From Betaproteobacteria bacterium (GTDB lineage Bacteria; Pseudomonadota; Gammaproteobacteria; Burkholderiales; SG8-41): a DNA stretch of 55,994 bases. The stretch lies in assembly GCA_947486575.1 (NCBI GenBank), contig CANKUB010000015.1, positions 1 to 55,994 on the forward strand, in the 5' to 3' direction. This document shows, piece after piece, positions 40,804-48,808 of the stretch. Positions within the stretch are counted from its first letter, which is position 1. Every line of letters starts with the position of its first letter. The translations under genes and the position numbers were made by a program. The notes below the pieces were generated by a model that was not told the origin of the DNA, searched no databases, and worked only from the letters and a program-made list of their open reading frames with translations.

Positions 40804-40814
40804 GATGATATATG

Positions 40815-40848
40815 TAAGTTATTGTTTTAAATGAATTAATTTATTTAT
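40815..40848. repeat. AT-rich element upstream of the fused MFS gene
   Basis: TAAGTTATTGTTTTAAATGA and continuing AT sequence lies 12-45 bp before the minus-strand start at 40803. It shares a 14-base identity with the element at 36265, in the opposite orientation relative to the gene it precedes. Confidence 0.55.
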
Positions 40849-41046
40849 GTGAGCGGAGCCTGAAGCCTGGGCCGTGCGCTTTACAAGGCGATGGCGGACT
40901 ATGCAGCCGTCCCGTTGCCCCGCCCTTTTTGCAGACGGCGCATTTTACCCTTACCCCGTGCGCTAGCGGTGTAAGCGCTTGACCGCGCGCTGTTGCTGCG
41001 CCTCAGTGTTGCCTTGCAGAGCGGCCAGCCGTTGCAGGTTGCGCGG

Positions 41047-41052
41047 TAGAAT
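41047..41052 (+). promoter_or_regulatory. Possible -10 box upstream of the CocE-like gene
   Basis: TAGAAT lies 35 bp before the ATG at 41087. No -35 with right spacing is clear, so the call is weak. The rest of 40849-41086 shows no gene. Confidence 0.3.
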
Positions 41053-41086
41053 CCGCTTTTCAATGCCGCGTTGTATCCATCAACCC

Positions 41087-42991
41087 ATGAACAAGCGTTT
41101 TGATTATCAGGTTATTGTCGAAAGCAGTATCATGATCACCTTGCGTGACGGCGTGAAGCTGGCCACCGATATTTACCGTCCGGCGCAGGATGGCAAGTCA
41201 GCCGAGGGCAAATTTCCGGTAATCCTCGAACGCACGCCGTACGGCAAGACGCGCGCGTCGCGCTCCGAAGTCGATCGCGGCGAAACGCAGCCGCGCCCGC
41301 GCCCCGATGTCGCCGCGCATTTTGTGCGCGCAGGCTATATCGTGATCTATCAGGATTGCCGCGGGCGACACGCCTCCGAAGGCGAATTCGTTAAATATCT
41401 GAGTGATGGTGCAGACGGCTTCGACACCGTGCAATGGATAGAACAGCAGCCGTGGTGCAACGGCAAAGTTGCCACCATCGGTTTGTCGTACGCAGCACAC
41501 ACGCAGGTCTCGCTGGCCTGCCTGGCACCGAAAGCGCTGTCCGCCATGGTCATTGATTGCGGTGGTTTTTCAAATGCGTATCAATCCGGCATTCGCAGCG
41601 GCGGTGCGTTTGAAATGAAGCAGGTGACCTGGGCATTCAATCAGGCGAAGGAGAGTTTGCTCGCGCATAACGACGTGCGTGTGCGCGAGGCGTTGGCTGC
41701 GGAAGATTTGCGTGAATGGTTCAAGCGCATGCCGTGGAAGCCGGGCCAATCGCCGGTGAAATGGGCGCCCGAATACGAAGATTATTTGTTTGAGCAGTGG
41801 ACGCATGGTGAATTCAGCGAATACTGGAAGCAGTTGGGCATTTATACCGAAGGCTGGTATGACCAATTCGCCGACGTGCCGCAGATGCATATGTCGAGCT
41901 GGTACGACGCCTACGTCCGCACCGCCACCGACAATTACGTGGGTCTCAGGCAACGCAAGCGCGGCCCGGTACGCCTCATCATGGGGCCGTGGACGCATGG
42001 CGACCGTTCGAAATCGTGGTCGGGTGATGTGGATTTTGGCGAGGCATCCACCATTGATGGGAATCTGGCCAAGACTTGGCGTGATCTGCGGCTGCGCTGG
42101 TTTGACCGCTGGGTGCGCGGCGTGGACAACGGCGTGGATCAGGAACCGGCGGTGCGACTGTTTCTGATGGGCGGCGGCTCCGGGCGTAAGAATACCGCGG
42201 GGCGGATGCAGCATGGCGGACGCTGGATTGTGGGTGACGATTGGCCGCTACCTGCAGTAAAGTTCACGCCGTATTATTTGCACGCCGATGGCGGTTTGTC
42301 GGCGCAAAAGCCCACCGGGAATGGCGAGCCAGTGTCGTTTGATTATGATCCCTCGAACCCCGTGCCTACCATCGGGGGGCCACTGACATCCGGCATGCCA
42401 GTGTTCGAAGGTGGGGCGTTCGATCAGCGCGAGGCTGAACGTTTCTTCGGCTGCAAGAATCCCGGCATGCCGCTTGCCGCGCGCGCAGATGTGATGGTGT
42501 TTGAAACGCCGCCCTTGCAGCAGGATGTGGCAATCGCCGGCCCGATCACGGTCAAGCTGCATGTGTCGTCCAACTGCATCGATACGGATTTCACTGCCAA
42601 ACTGATCGACGTGTATCCGCCCAACGAAGACTACCCGCGCGGTTTCGCGATGAATCTGTGTGATGGCATTTTGCGCTGCCGCTACCGCAATTCGTGGGAG
42701 AAGCCGGAGATGATGACGCCGGGCTCAGTGTATGAAATTGCCATCGAACCGTTTGCCACCTGCAATCTGTTCAAGGCTGGCCATCGCATACGCATCGATA
42801 TTTCGTCGAGTAACTTTCCGCGCTACGACGTCAACTGGAACACTGGCGAACCCGAAGGCCGCGCCCGCACGCGGCGCATAGCCACCAATACGGTGTATGT
42901 GGACAGCGCACGTGCGTCGCATGTGGTGCTGCCGCTGGTGGCGCTGGATGCCTTGCAGCCGCTGCCGCCGTTAGCCGTCACAGGGCTATAA
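41087..42991 (+). CDS. CocE/NonD-family hydrolase (X-Pro peptidase S15 fold)
   Basis: 634 residues from MNKRFDYQVIVESSIMITLRDGVKLATDIYRPA; the longer upstream frame is Cys/Arg-rich and unlikely. The alpha/beta-hydrolase part has the nucleophile motif TIGLSYAAHTQVSLA (Ser near residue 139, GxSYxx), an oxyanion region ERTPYGKTR, and a His in IMGPWTHGDRS; the C-terminal jelly-roll domain (SFDYDPSNPVPTIGG, FETPPLQQDVAIAGPITVKLHVSSN, GHRIRIDISSSNFPRYDVN) is complete. Members include cocaine esterase, nonactate hydrolases and amino-acid ester or beta-lactam acylases. It starts a plus-strand run of five genes. No signal peptide is seen. Substrate is unknown. Confidence 0.88.
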   Translation: MNKRFDYQVIVESSIMITLRDGVKLATDIYRPAQDGKSAEGKFPVILERTPYGKTRASRSEVDRGETQPRPRPDVAAHFVRAGYIVIYQDCRGRHASEGEFVKYLSDGADGFDTVQWIEQQPWCNGKVATIGLSYAAHTQVSLACLAPKALSAMVIDCGGFSNAYQSGIRSGGAFEMKQVTWAFNQAKESLLAHNDVRVREALAAEDLREWFKRMPWKPGQSPVKWAPEYEDYLFEQWTHGEFSEYWKQLGIYTEGWYDQFADVPQMHMSSWYDAYVRTATDNYVGLRQRKRGPVRLIMGPWTHGDRSKSWSGDVDFGEASTIDGNLAKTWRDLRLRWFDRWVRGVDNGVDQEPAVRLFLMGGGSGRKNTAGRMQHGGRWIVGDDWPLPAVKFTPYYLHADGGLSAQKPTGNGEPVSFDYDPSNPVPTIGGPLTSGMPVFEGGAFDQREAERFFGCKNPGMPLAARADVMVFETPPLQQDVAIAGPITVKLHVSSNCIDTDFTAKLIDVYPPNEDYPRGFAMNLCDGILRCRYRNSWEKPEMMTPGSVYEIAIEPFATCNLFKAGHRIRIDISSSNFPRYDVNWNTGEPEGRARTRRIATNTVYVDSARASHVVLPLVALDALQPLPPLAVTGL

Positions 42992-42992
42992 T
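42987..42992 (+). promoter_or_regulatory. TATAAT overlapping the end of the CocE-like gene
   Basis: A perfect TATAAT overlaps the stop codon of the hydrolase, 38 bp before the next gene. There is no recognisable -35; it could give the enolase-like gene a separate start. Confidence 0.35.
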
Positions 42993-43030
42993 CCGGCCCG
43001 CGTCAGCATTATTTTTCTGGAGAAAGTTTC

Positions 43031-44191
43031 ATGGTTCCTGATTCCGCACCTCAAGCCTCATTCGCAAAAAGCACGGAAGCAAAGCCGCTGATCATCAAGC
43101 GTATTGATGCAATCCCGATAGCGATTCCGCTGAAGAAGCCGGTGATCATGGCGGGTGTGAGACTTGAGGTTTCGTATAACCTGCTGGTGCGCGTTGAAGC
43201 GGCTAACGGGCTTGTGGGTTGGGGTGAGGCATCGGTCGCGCCGACGATGACGGGCGACGTGCTGCCCGGCATGGTGGCCGCAGTGAATGAACACCTTGCG
43301 CCGCTGATGATGGGCAAGGATGCCTTGAAACGCGCTGAACTCGCGCATATATGCGCGCATGCGCTGCATCACAACGGCGGGCCGAAATGCGCAGTAGATG
43401 CAGCGATTGCCGATCTCGCTGGGCGGCATCTGAATGTATCGCTTGCGGACATGTATGGCGGCGCGCTGCGCGACACCATTACCGCGATGTATCTGCTGGG
43501 CAATCCGAAGATCGAAGACGACATTGCCGAAACGAATAAAAAAATTACTGAAGGCTACAAATTCTTCAAGCTCAAAGTCGGCATCAAGAATCCGTTTGAT
43601 GAGGCGGACGCCGCCGTGACCATACGCAGCGCGATAGGCCGTGACGTGGTGCTGTGTGCCGACGCCAATATGGGGATGGATTTTCGCAATGCGCGCATCT
43701 TTGTCGAACGTGCGCGCGAGGCCGATTTGCTGTTTCTGGAGCAACCGCTGCGTGATGACGATTTCGACGGCATGGCGGAGCTCGCGCGTATTTCGTCAAT
43801 CCCGTTAAACGGCGACGAGTCGCTGGGTAACGTTGCCACGATTATTCAAATGGCGCGCGCAGGCTCTATCAAGGGTGCCAACCTCAAAACCATCAAACTC
43901 GGCGGCGTGAGTGCCACGGTGCATGCGATGTCGGTGTGCGCGGCACTGGGCTTGAACATCAATCTCGCCTGCAAAGTGGCCGAAACCAGCGTTGGCGCGG
44001 CAACCATTATTCACCTGGGCTGTGTCGCGCCCAACGTGAACTGGGGCGTTTCCATCACCAATCATTATCTCGTCGATGATATTGTTAAGCATCCGATTGT
44101 GATCCGTAACGGCATGATGGCGCGCCCTACCGGCGCCGGGCATGGGGTGGAGGTTGATGAAGCGCAAGTGAAACGCTACACCGTTAAGTAA
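43031..44191 (+). CDS. Enolase-superfamily enzyme (muconate lactonizing / mandelate racemase type)
   Basis: 386 residues. The capping domain runs to about residue 150. The barrel carries the expected set: FFKLKVGIKNP with the KxK general base lysine(s), metal ligands in LCADANMGMD (Asp), LLFLEQPLRDDD (Glu) and LNGDESLGN (Asp), and a C-terminal Lys region IKGANLKTIKLGGVSATVHAM. This is the muconate cycloisomerase subgroup pattern. Reactions in the family include cycloisomerisation, racemisation and dehydration of carboxylates; which one applies cannot be read. GGAGA precedes the ATG. Placement between a hydrolase and a GST supports a catabolic role. Confidence 0.87.
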   Translation: MVPDSAPQASFAKSTEAKPLIIKRIDAIPIAIPLKKPVIMAGVRLEVSYNLLVRVEAANGLVGWGEASVAPTMTGDVLPGMVAAVNEHLAPLMMGKDALKRAELAHICAHALHHNGGPKCAVDAAIADLAGRHLNVSLADMYGGALRDTITAMYLLGNPKIEDDIAETNKKITEGYKFFKLKVGIKNPFDEADAAVTIRSAIGRDVVLCADANMGMDFRNARIFVERAREADLLFLEQPLRDDDFDGMAELARISSIPLNGDESLGNVATIIQMARAGSIKGANLKTIKLGGVSATVHAMSVCAALGLNINLACKVAETSVGAATIIHLGCVAPNVNWGVSITNHYLVDDIVKHPIVIRNGMMARPTGAGHGVEVDEAQVKRYTVK

Positions 44192-44195
44192 AATC

Positions 44196-44220
44196 ATAAC
44201 TAATTGTTTTAAAAGGATAG
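44196..44220. repeat. AT-rich element in the GST leader
   Basis: ATAACTAATTGTTTTAAAAG ends in the AAAGGA ribosome-binding site of the GST gene. It is one of the AT-rich leader set. Confidence 0.45.
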
Positions 44221-44223
44221 TTT

Positions 44224-44931
44224 GTGATAGACCTGTACACTTGGCCCACACCCAATGGCCGCAAAATTCATATCATGCTGGAAGAAACCGGCCTGCCGTA
44301 TACCGTGCATGCGGTTAACACGCGCGCGGGCGATCAGTTCAAGCCTGAATTCCTGAAGATCAACCCAAACAATAAAATTCCTGCAATCATTGATCGTAAC
44401 GGCCCCGGTGACAGGCCGTTTACCTTGTATGAATCCGGTGCGATTCTTATTTATCTGGCGGAGAAATCCGGCAAGTTTTTGCCCTACGAACCCACTGCGA
44501 AATACACCACGCTGCAATGGTTGATGTTTCAGATGAGTGGCGTCGGGCCGATGTTCGGGCAAGCCGGACATTTTCGTACTTACACCAAAGAAAAGCAGCA
44601 GTACGCCATTGATCGCTACACCAATGAAGTGAACCGCCTGCACAAGGTGATGAATCATCAGTTGGGGCAGACGGCCTATCTCGCGGGCAATAAATACAGC
44701 ATCGCCGATATCGCGACCTGGCCGTGGATAATCAACCCCGAGCGGCGTGGCGTGGATATGGCGCTTTATCCCAACGTGCAACGCTGGTTCGAGGAAATTC
44801 TCGCGCGTCCGGCGGTGCAGCGTGGTTTGGCATTGCTGGCGGACGAGCGGAAGGCGCATGAGCGTGCACCCACAGATGCCGAACGCGACATTCTGTTTGG
44901 ATCAGCACAGTACCGGCAGGGCGTGAATTAG
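44224..44931 (+). CDS. Glutathione S-transferase, Nu-class (YfcG/YghU-like)
   Basis: 235 residues from a GTG. The thioredoxin-like domain begins MIDLYTWPTPNGRKIHIMLEETGLPY; the TPNGxK motif is that of Nu-class bacterial enzymes, which bind two glutathiones and reduce disulfides. The Glu-Ser pair binding glutathione is in LYESGAILIYLAEKSG. The helical domain is typical (NKYSIADIATWPWI). Family members act as disulfide-bond reductases and on organic peroxides. It is 32 bp after the enolase-like gene and may belong to the same unit. Confidence 0.9.
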   Translation: MIDLYTWPTPNGRKIHIMLEETGLPYTVHAVNTRAGDQFKPEFLKINPNNKIPAIIDRNGPGDRPFTLYESGAILIYLAEKSGKFLPYEPTAKYTTLQWLMFQMSGVGPMFGQAGHFRTYTKEKQQYAIDRYTNEVNRLHKVMNHQLGQTAYLAGNKYSIADIATWPWIINPERRGVDMALYPNVQRWFEEILARPAVQRGLALLADERKAHERAPTDAERDILFGSAQYRQGVN

Positions 44932-44989
44932 GTAGCCGCACACTTTTCGCGTACTTTTCACTTACCAGTGTGACACAGGAGAAAACCCC

Positions 44990-45397
44990 ATGGCAAAACA
45001 AGCCGCAGGTTCCGTGACCGACGACACCGGTAAACTGCTACTGCGCCTGATGCTGGGCGGTTTTATGTTGTTTCATGGTTACGCCAAAATTACCAAGGGC
45101 GTGAGCGGGATAGAGACTTCGCTGGTCACGATGGGCTTGCCTGCATGGGTGGCTTATGGCGTCTATATCGGCGAAGTCTTTGCGCCACTGTTAATTATTG
45201 TGGGTTACTACGCGCGTGTCGGTGGCGCGATTATCGCCATCAACATGATCTTTGCGATCACGCTATCGCATTCAAAACAGCTGCTTGATCTGGGTAAAAG
45301 TGGCGGCTGGGCGCTGGAGTTGCAGGGGTTTTTTCTGCTGACCGGGCTGGTGATTCTGTTGATTGGCCCCGGGCGGTTTGCGATTAACCGTCGATAA
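44990..45397 (+). CDS. DoxX-family membrane protein
   Basis: 135 residues with four hydrophobic segments. GKLLLRLMLGGFMLFHGYAKITKGVSGIETSLVTMGLPAWVAYGVYIGEVFAPLLIIVGYYARVGGAIIAINM is a typical DoxX pattern. Members are linked to thiol or quinone metabolism and oxidative stress, but the activity of most is unknown. AGGAG precedes the ATG. It lies between the GST and the NHL propeller on the same strand. Confidence 0.88.
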   Translation: MAKQAAGSVTDDTGKLLLRLMLGGFMLFHGYAKITKGVSGIETSLVTMGLPAWVAYGVYIGEVFAPLLIIVGYYARVGGAIIAINMIFAITLSHSKQLLDLGKSGGWALELQGFFLLTGLVILLIGPGRFAINRR

Positions 45398-45436
45398 CGC
45401 ACAGGCAATACTCACTCAACAGCAAGGGAGAAGCAA

Positions 45437-46420
45437 ATGGCTGATGCAGGCGCGCTCAAATATGCCGTGGTCGAAGGCTGGGAGCAATTGCCCAAGGGTT
45501 TTGCACATCGCGATGTCGCGGGCGTGGCGGTGGACGGTGAAGACCGCGTGTATCTGATTTGTCGTGGCGAAAACCCGGTGATCATTTACGACCAGAAAGG
45601 CAATTTCATTCGCACCTGGGGCAAGGGTGATTTCAGCATGCGTACGCACGGCATCAGCGTTCATCCCAACGGTACGATTTTCTGCACTGATGACGGCAAT
45701 CACACGGTGCGGCAGTTTACGCCTGAAGGCAAACTGCTGATGACCATGGGCATCATGAATACGCCTTCCGACACCGGCTACGATGGCAAGAACACCGGTT
45801 CCATCAAACGTGCAGCCGACCCGTTCAACCGGCCCACCAATATTGCGGTCGGCCCCAATGGCGACTATTACATTTCGGATGGTTACGGCAACGCGCGCGT
45901 GCATCGCTTTTCACCCAAGGGCGAATTAAAGCACTCATGGGGAACGCCGGGGCGCGGGCCGGGGCAGTTTCATTTGCCGCACGGCATTGCGTGCGCCACC
46001 GATGGCCGCGTGTTTGTGTGTGATCGCGAAAGCGACCGCATCCAGATTTTTAGTCCCGATGGTGAATATTTAACCGAGTGGACAGACACGCAGCGCCCGA
46101 CGCATCTGGTTTTCGACGCGAAGGGCAACGCGTATGTCACCGAACTGTGGTGGCACATTGGCGACCATTCCTACACGCATGGCCCGATTACCAAGGCTAT
46201 GCACGCGCGGCTTTCGGTGTTCGACAAAGACGGCAAATTGCTGTCGCGTTTGGGCACGCCGGAAGCCACCGCGCCCGGCAGTTTCGCCGCGCCGCACGGC
46301 TTGGCCGTAGATTCAAAAGGCGATGTGTACGTCAGCGAGGTAACGTGGACGTTTGCAGTGAGCCGTGGCCGCGCGCCGGAGGATTGCCACACGTTTCAGA
46401 AGTTGACGCTCACGAGTTAA
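45437..46420 (+). CDS. NHL-repeat beta-propeller protein 1
   Basis: 327 residues, no signal peptide. Repeats of the form VAGVAVDGEDRVYLI, THGISVHPNGTIFCTDDGNHTVRQF, PTNIAVGPNGDYYISDGYGNARVHRFSPKGE, PHGIACATDGRVFVCDRESDRIQIFSPDGE and PHGLAVDSKGDVYVSEV indicate about six NHL blades. The family label is peptidyl-alpha-hydroxyglycine amidating lyase-like, but that reaction is not demonstrated for bacterial proteins of this kind. It is clearly paralogous to the propeller at 52441 (shared SDGYGNA, PHG, DRE motifs). GGGAGA precedes the start. Ends 148 bp before a convergent Bug gene. Confidence 0.85.
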   Translation: MADAGALKYAVVEGWEQLPKGFAHRDVAGVAVDGEDRVYLICRGENPVIIYDQKGNFIRTWGKGDFSMRTHGISVHPNGTIFCTDDGNHTVRQFTPEGKLLMTMGIMNTPSDTGYDGKNTGSIKRAADPFNRPTNIAVGPNGDYYISDGYGNARVHRFSPKGELKHSWGTPGRGPGQFHLPHGIACATDGRVFVCDRESDRIQIFSPDGEYLTEWTDTQRPTHLVFDAKGNAYVTELWWHIGDHSYTHGPITKAMHARLSVFDKDGKLLSRLGTPEATAPGSFAAPHGLAVDSKGDVYVSEVTWTFAVSRGRAPEDCHTFQKLTLTS

Positions 46421-46490
46421 CAGCAACCCAAAGCGTCGTCTGTAAAAATTCAATAAAAACAGATAGTTGCGGCGCATCATGCTACCACGA

Positions 46491-46513
46491 GTTTTGCGGC
46501 GTCATTGCAAAAC
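46491..46513. repeat. Inverted repeat between convergent genes
   Basis: GTTTTGC (46491-46497) and GCAAAAC (46507-46513) flank a 9-base loop. It may act as a weak bidirectional terminator; no long T-tract follows. Confidence 0.3.
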
Positions 46514-46568
46514 CGGTGGCAGTTTTTCGTGCAGCAGCATTTGCGATATCGCGATGTAAAGATCATCG

Positions 46569-47564
46569 CTACTGTTTCGGTATCCCCGCTTCCTTGATCA
46601 CGCGCGCCCAGCGCGCGGTTTCTGTGCGCATGAACTGCGCGAATTCGTCGCGGCTGGTTGGCGTGTATTCGATGACCATTTCGGTAAATCGCTGTTGCAT
46701 CTCAGGCATGCGCAGTACCGTAGTGAGATCGGCATGCACTTTGTCGAGAACGGCGGCGGGTGTGCCGGTTGGCGCACACAGGCCATACCATGAGCTCGAT
46801 TCAAAACCGGGAGCTACCGTTTCGTGCACCGTCGGCACGGCGGGCATTTGCGCGATGCGTGTCTGACTCATCACCGCGAGCGCCCGCACGCGTCCGCTCT
46901 GGATCGACGACAGCACTCCCGGTGCTGACTGTACGCTTGCCGGTATCTGCCCTCCCATCACGTCTGTCAGCGCTTGTGGCGCACCTTTGTAGGCGATGCT
47001 CACGACGTCGATCTTCGTGGTGAGTTTGAAATACTCCATCGCAAGCTGCTGCGACGAGCCTGCGGCAGAGGTGCCATAGCTCAGCTTGCCCGGATTCGCT
47101 CTGGCGTAAACGACGAATTCCCTGACAGTACGCGCCGGCATCGACGGATGCACCACCAGCACATTGGGCGTCTTGCCGATGAGGGCGATCGGCGTGAAGT
47201 CGCGTTGATGGTCGTAGGGCATTTTCGCGTACAGCGATTCGGCGATGGCGCTGGAAGCGATATTGCATTGAAACAGCGTGTAGCCGTCGGCAGGCGATTT
47301 GGCGGCGAAGGCGGCGCCGAGTGTGCCCCCAGCGCCTGCCCGATTATCAACCACCACCTGTTGGCCCCATAGGCGGCTAAGCCGCTCGGTGATCAGGCGC
47401 GCGATGATGTCCGGCGAGGCTGCGGCAGGGAAGGGCACGAGGTAACGCACGGGTTTGACGGGATAATTTTGCGCGAAAGAGGCTGTCGCGAAATGGCAGA
47501 CCAATGCCATCAGCGTCATCCATGCGATGATCAGTGCTTGATATTTTTTGCCTGGCGCAATCAT
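46569..47564 (-). CDS. Bug-family (TTT) periplasmic substrate-binding protein 2
   Basis: 331 residues from MIAPGKKYQALIIAWMTLMALVCHFATASFAQ, chosen because GGAGGA lies just upstream and this gives a clean signal peptide; longer starts reach 47618. The mature part begins NYPVKPVRYLVPFPAAASPDIIARLITERLSRLWGQQVVVDNRAGAGGTLGAAFAAKSPADGYTLFQC and contains VSIAYKGAPQALTDVMGGQIPASVQSAPGVLSSIQSGRVRALAVMS. No repeat insertion separates signal from core. Divergent from Bug gene 3 across a 174-bp region with a 9-bp tandem repeat. No TctAB nearby. Ligand unknown. Confidence 0.93.
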   Translation of the reverse strand: MIAPGKKYQALIIAWMTLMALVCHFATASFAQNYPVKPVRYLVPFPAAASPDIIARLITERLSRLWGQQVVVDNRAGAGGTLGAAFAAKSPADGYTLFQCNIASSAIAESLYAKMPYDHQRDFTPIALIGKTPNVLVVHPSMPARTVREFVVYARANPGKLSYGTSAAGSSQQLAMEYFKLTTKIDVVSIAYKGAPQALTDVMGGQIPASVQSAPGVLSSIQSGRVRALAVMSQTRIAQMPAVPTVHETVAPGFESSSWYGLCAPTGTPAAVLDKVHADLTTVLRMPEMQQRFTEMVIEYTPTSRDEFAQFMRTETARWARVIKEAGIPKQ

Positions 47565-47662
47565 TACGGATTCTCCTCCAGCCGTCATTGTAGGGCGTTT
47601 GCGGACAGCGGGCCGCAATAACTGCGTGCGCCATGTGCATCATCACCGCATGGTAATAGTAA

Positions 47663-47698
47663 AATGGTGTGAATGGTGTGAATGGTGTGAATGGTGTG
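47663..47698. repeat. Four-copy 9-bp tandem repeat (minisatellite)
   Basis: AATGGTGTG is repeated four times without mismatch between the divergent Bug genes 2 and 3, ending 40 bp before the Bug 3 ATG. A possible -10 (TACAAT, 47710-47715) for Bug 3 lies just downstream, so the repeat occupies its -35 region. Copy number could change by slippage and tune expression. Confidence 0.9.
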
Positions 47699-47738
47699 AG
47701 GGCATCGTGTACAATTAATTTTTTCATAACGGACTGGC

Positions 47739-48710
47739 ATGAATCAGATTATCCGCCTGGTTGTTTTGTATTTGTGCACGGCCTTCAGCGTGCCTACGCT
47801 TGCGCAATCTGCCAAGACCTATCCCGAGCGCCCCGTGCGCATATTGGTGCCGCTGTCGGCGGGTGGCAGCATGGACACCATCGCGCGCAATCTGTCATTC
47901 AAACTGGCCGATGCGCTGGGACAATCGGTTGTGATCGACAACCGGCCCGGTGCAGGCAGTCATGTTGCGTTGGATATCTTGTCGTCGTCGGCACCGGATG
48001 GTCACACGCTGATGGCACTTGGCGCAACCACCGTGGTTTATCCGCTGCTCTACAAATCGCGCTTTGATATTCTGCGCGATTTTGCGCCTGTGGCGCAGAT
48101 GACTGCGCAAGGTTATGTGCTGGTTATTCATCCCGCATTGCCGGTGAAAACAGTGGGGGATTTCGTGCAATATCTCAAGGCCAACCCGGATAAAGTCAAT
48201 TTCAGTTCGTCGGGCATTGGCAGTCCGATCCACATGAGCGGCGAGTTATTCAAGATTGCCACGGGCACGCGCATGACGCACGTGCCCTACAAAGGCATGG
48301 GCACGGCGTACGCGGATCTCGTCGGCGGGCAGGTGCAATCGTCGTTCCCGACTATTGTGTCGTCGATTGCGTACATCAACGCTGGCCGCTTGCGCGCGCT
48401 GGCCGTCACCACAGCCAAGCGTGTGCCCGCTGTGCCAAATCTGCCGACATTTGCCGAAGCTGGCGTGAAAGGCGTGGTGGTGGTCAATTGGTACGCCTTG
48501 ATCGCGCCGCAAAAAACGCCGCCCGCGATCATCGACCGTCTGGCTGCTGAAACCAACAAGGCCATGCGCTTGCCCGACATGACGAAAAGTCTGCTCGCGG
48601 ATGGCTCTGAGGCTGTGACCGGTTCACCCGCTGATCTGGCGGCTCATATCAAGGCCGAGAACGAGCAATGGAGCCGTGTGGTGAAGGCCGTGGGGTTAAA
48701 AGGCAATTAA
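47739..48710 (+). CDS. Bug-family (TTT) periplasmic substrate-binding protein 3
   Basis: 323 residues. Signal peptide MNQIIRLVVLYLCTAFSVPTLAQ; core TYPERPVRILVPLSAGGSMDTIARNLSFKLADALGQSVVIDNRPGAGSHVALDILSSSAPDGHTLM and THVPYKGMGTAYADLVGGQVQSSFPTIVSSIAYINAGRLRALAVT. Two Bug-typical domains are complete, ending SRVVKAVGLKGN. It diverges from Bug gene 2 and converges with the M48-like gene. The aspartate or serine contacts that define the ligand cannot be assigned without alignment. Confidence 0.93.
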   Translation: MNQIIRLVVLYLCTAFSVPTLAQSAKTYPERPVRILVPLSAGGSMDTIARNLSFKLADALGQSVVIDNRPGAGSHVALDILSSSAPDGHTLMALGATTVVYPLLYKSRFDILRDFAPVAQMTAQGYVLVIHPALPVKTVGDFVQYLKANPDKVNFSSSGIGSPIHMSGELFKIATGTRMTHVPYKGMGTAYADLVGGQVQSSFPTIVSSIAYINAGRLRALAVTTAKRVPAVPNLPTFAEAGVKGVVVVNWYALIAPQKTPPAIIDRLAAETNKAMRLPDMTKSLLADGSEAVTGSPADLAAHIKAENEQWSRVVKAVGLKGN

Positions 48711-48808
48711 AAATGCAACGATCCCCGCGCATACAAATAATTGTGCTGCAACGTCGGCGCTGCGCATCGACAGGTATGTGAAACGGATCGCGCTGACGGG
48801 GGTGCAGG

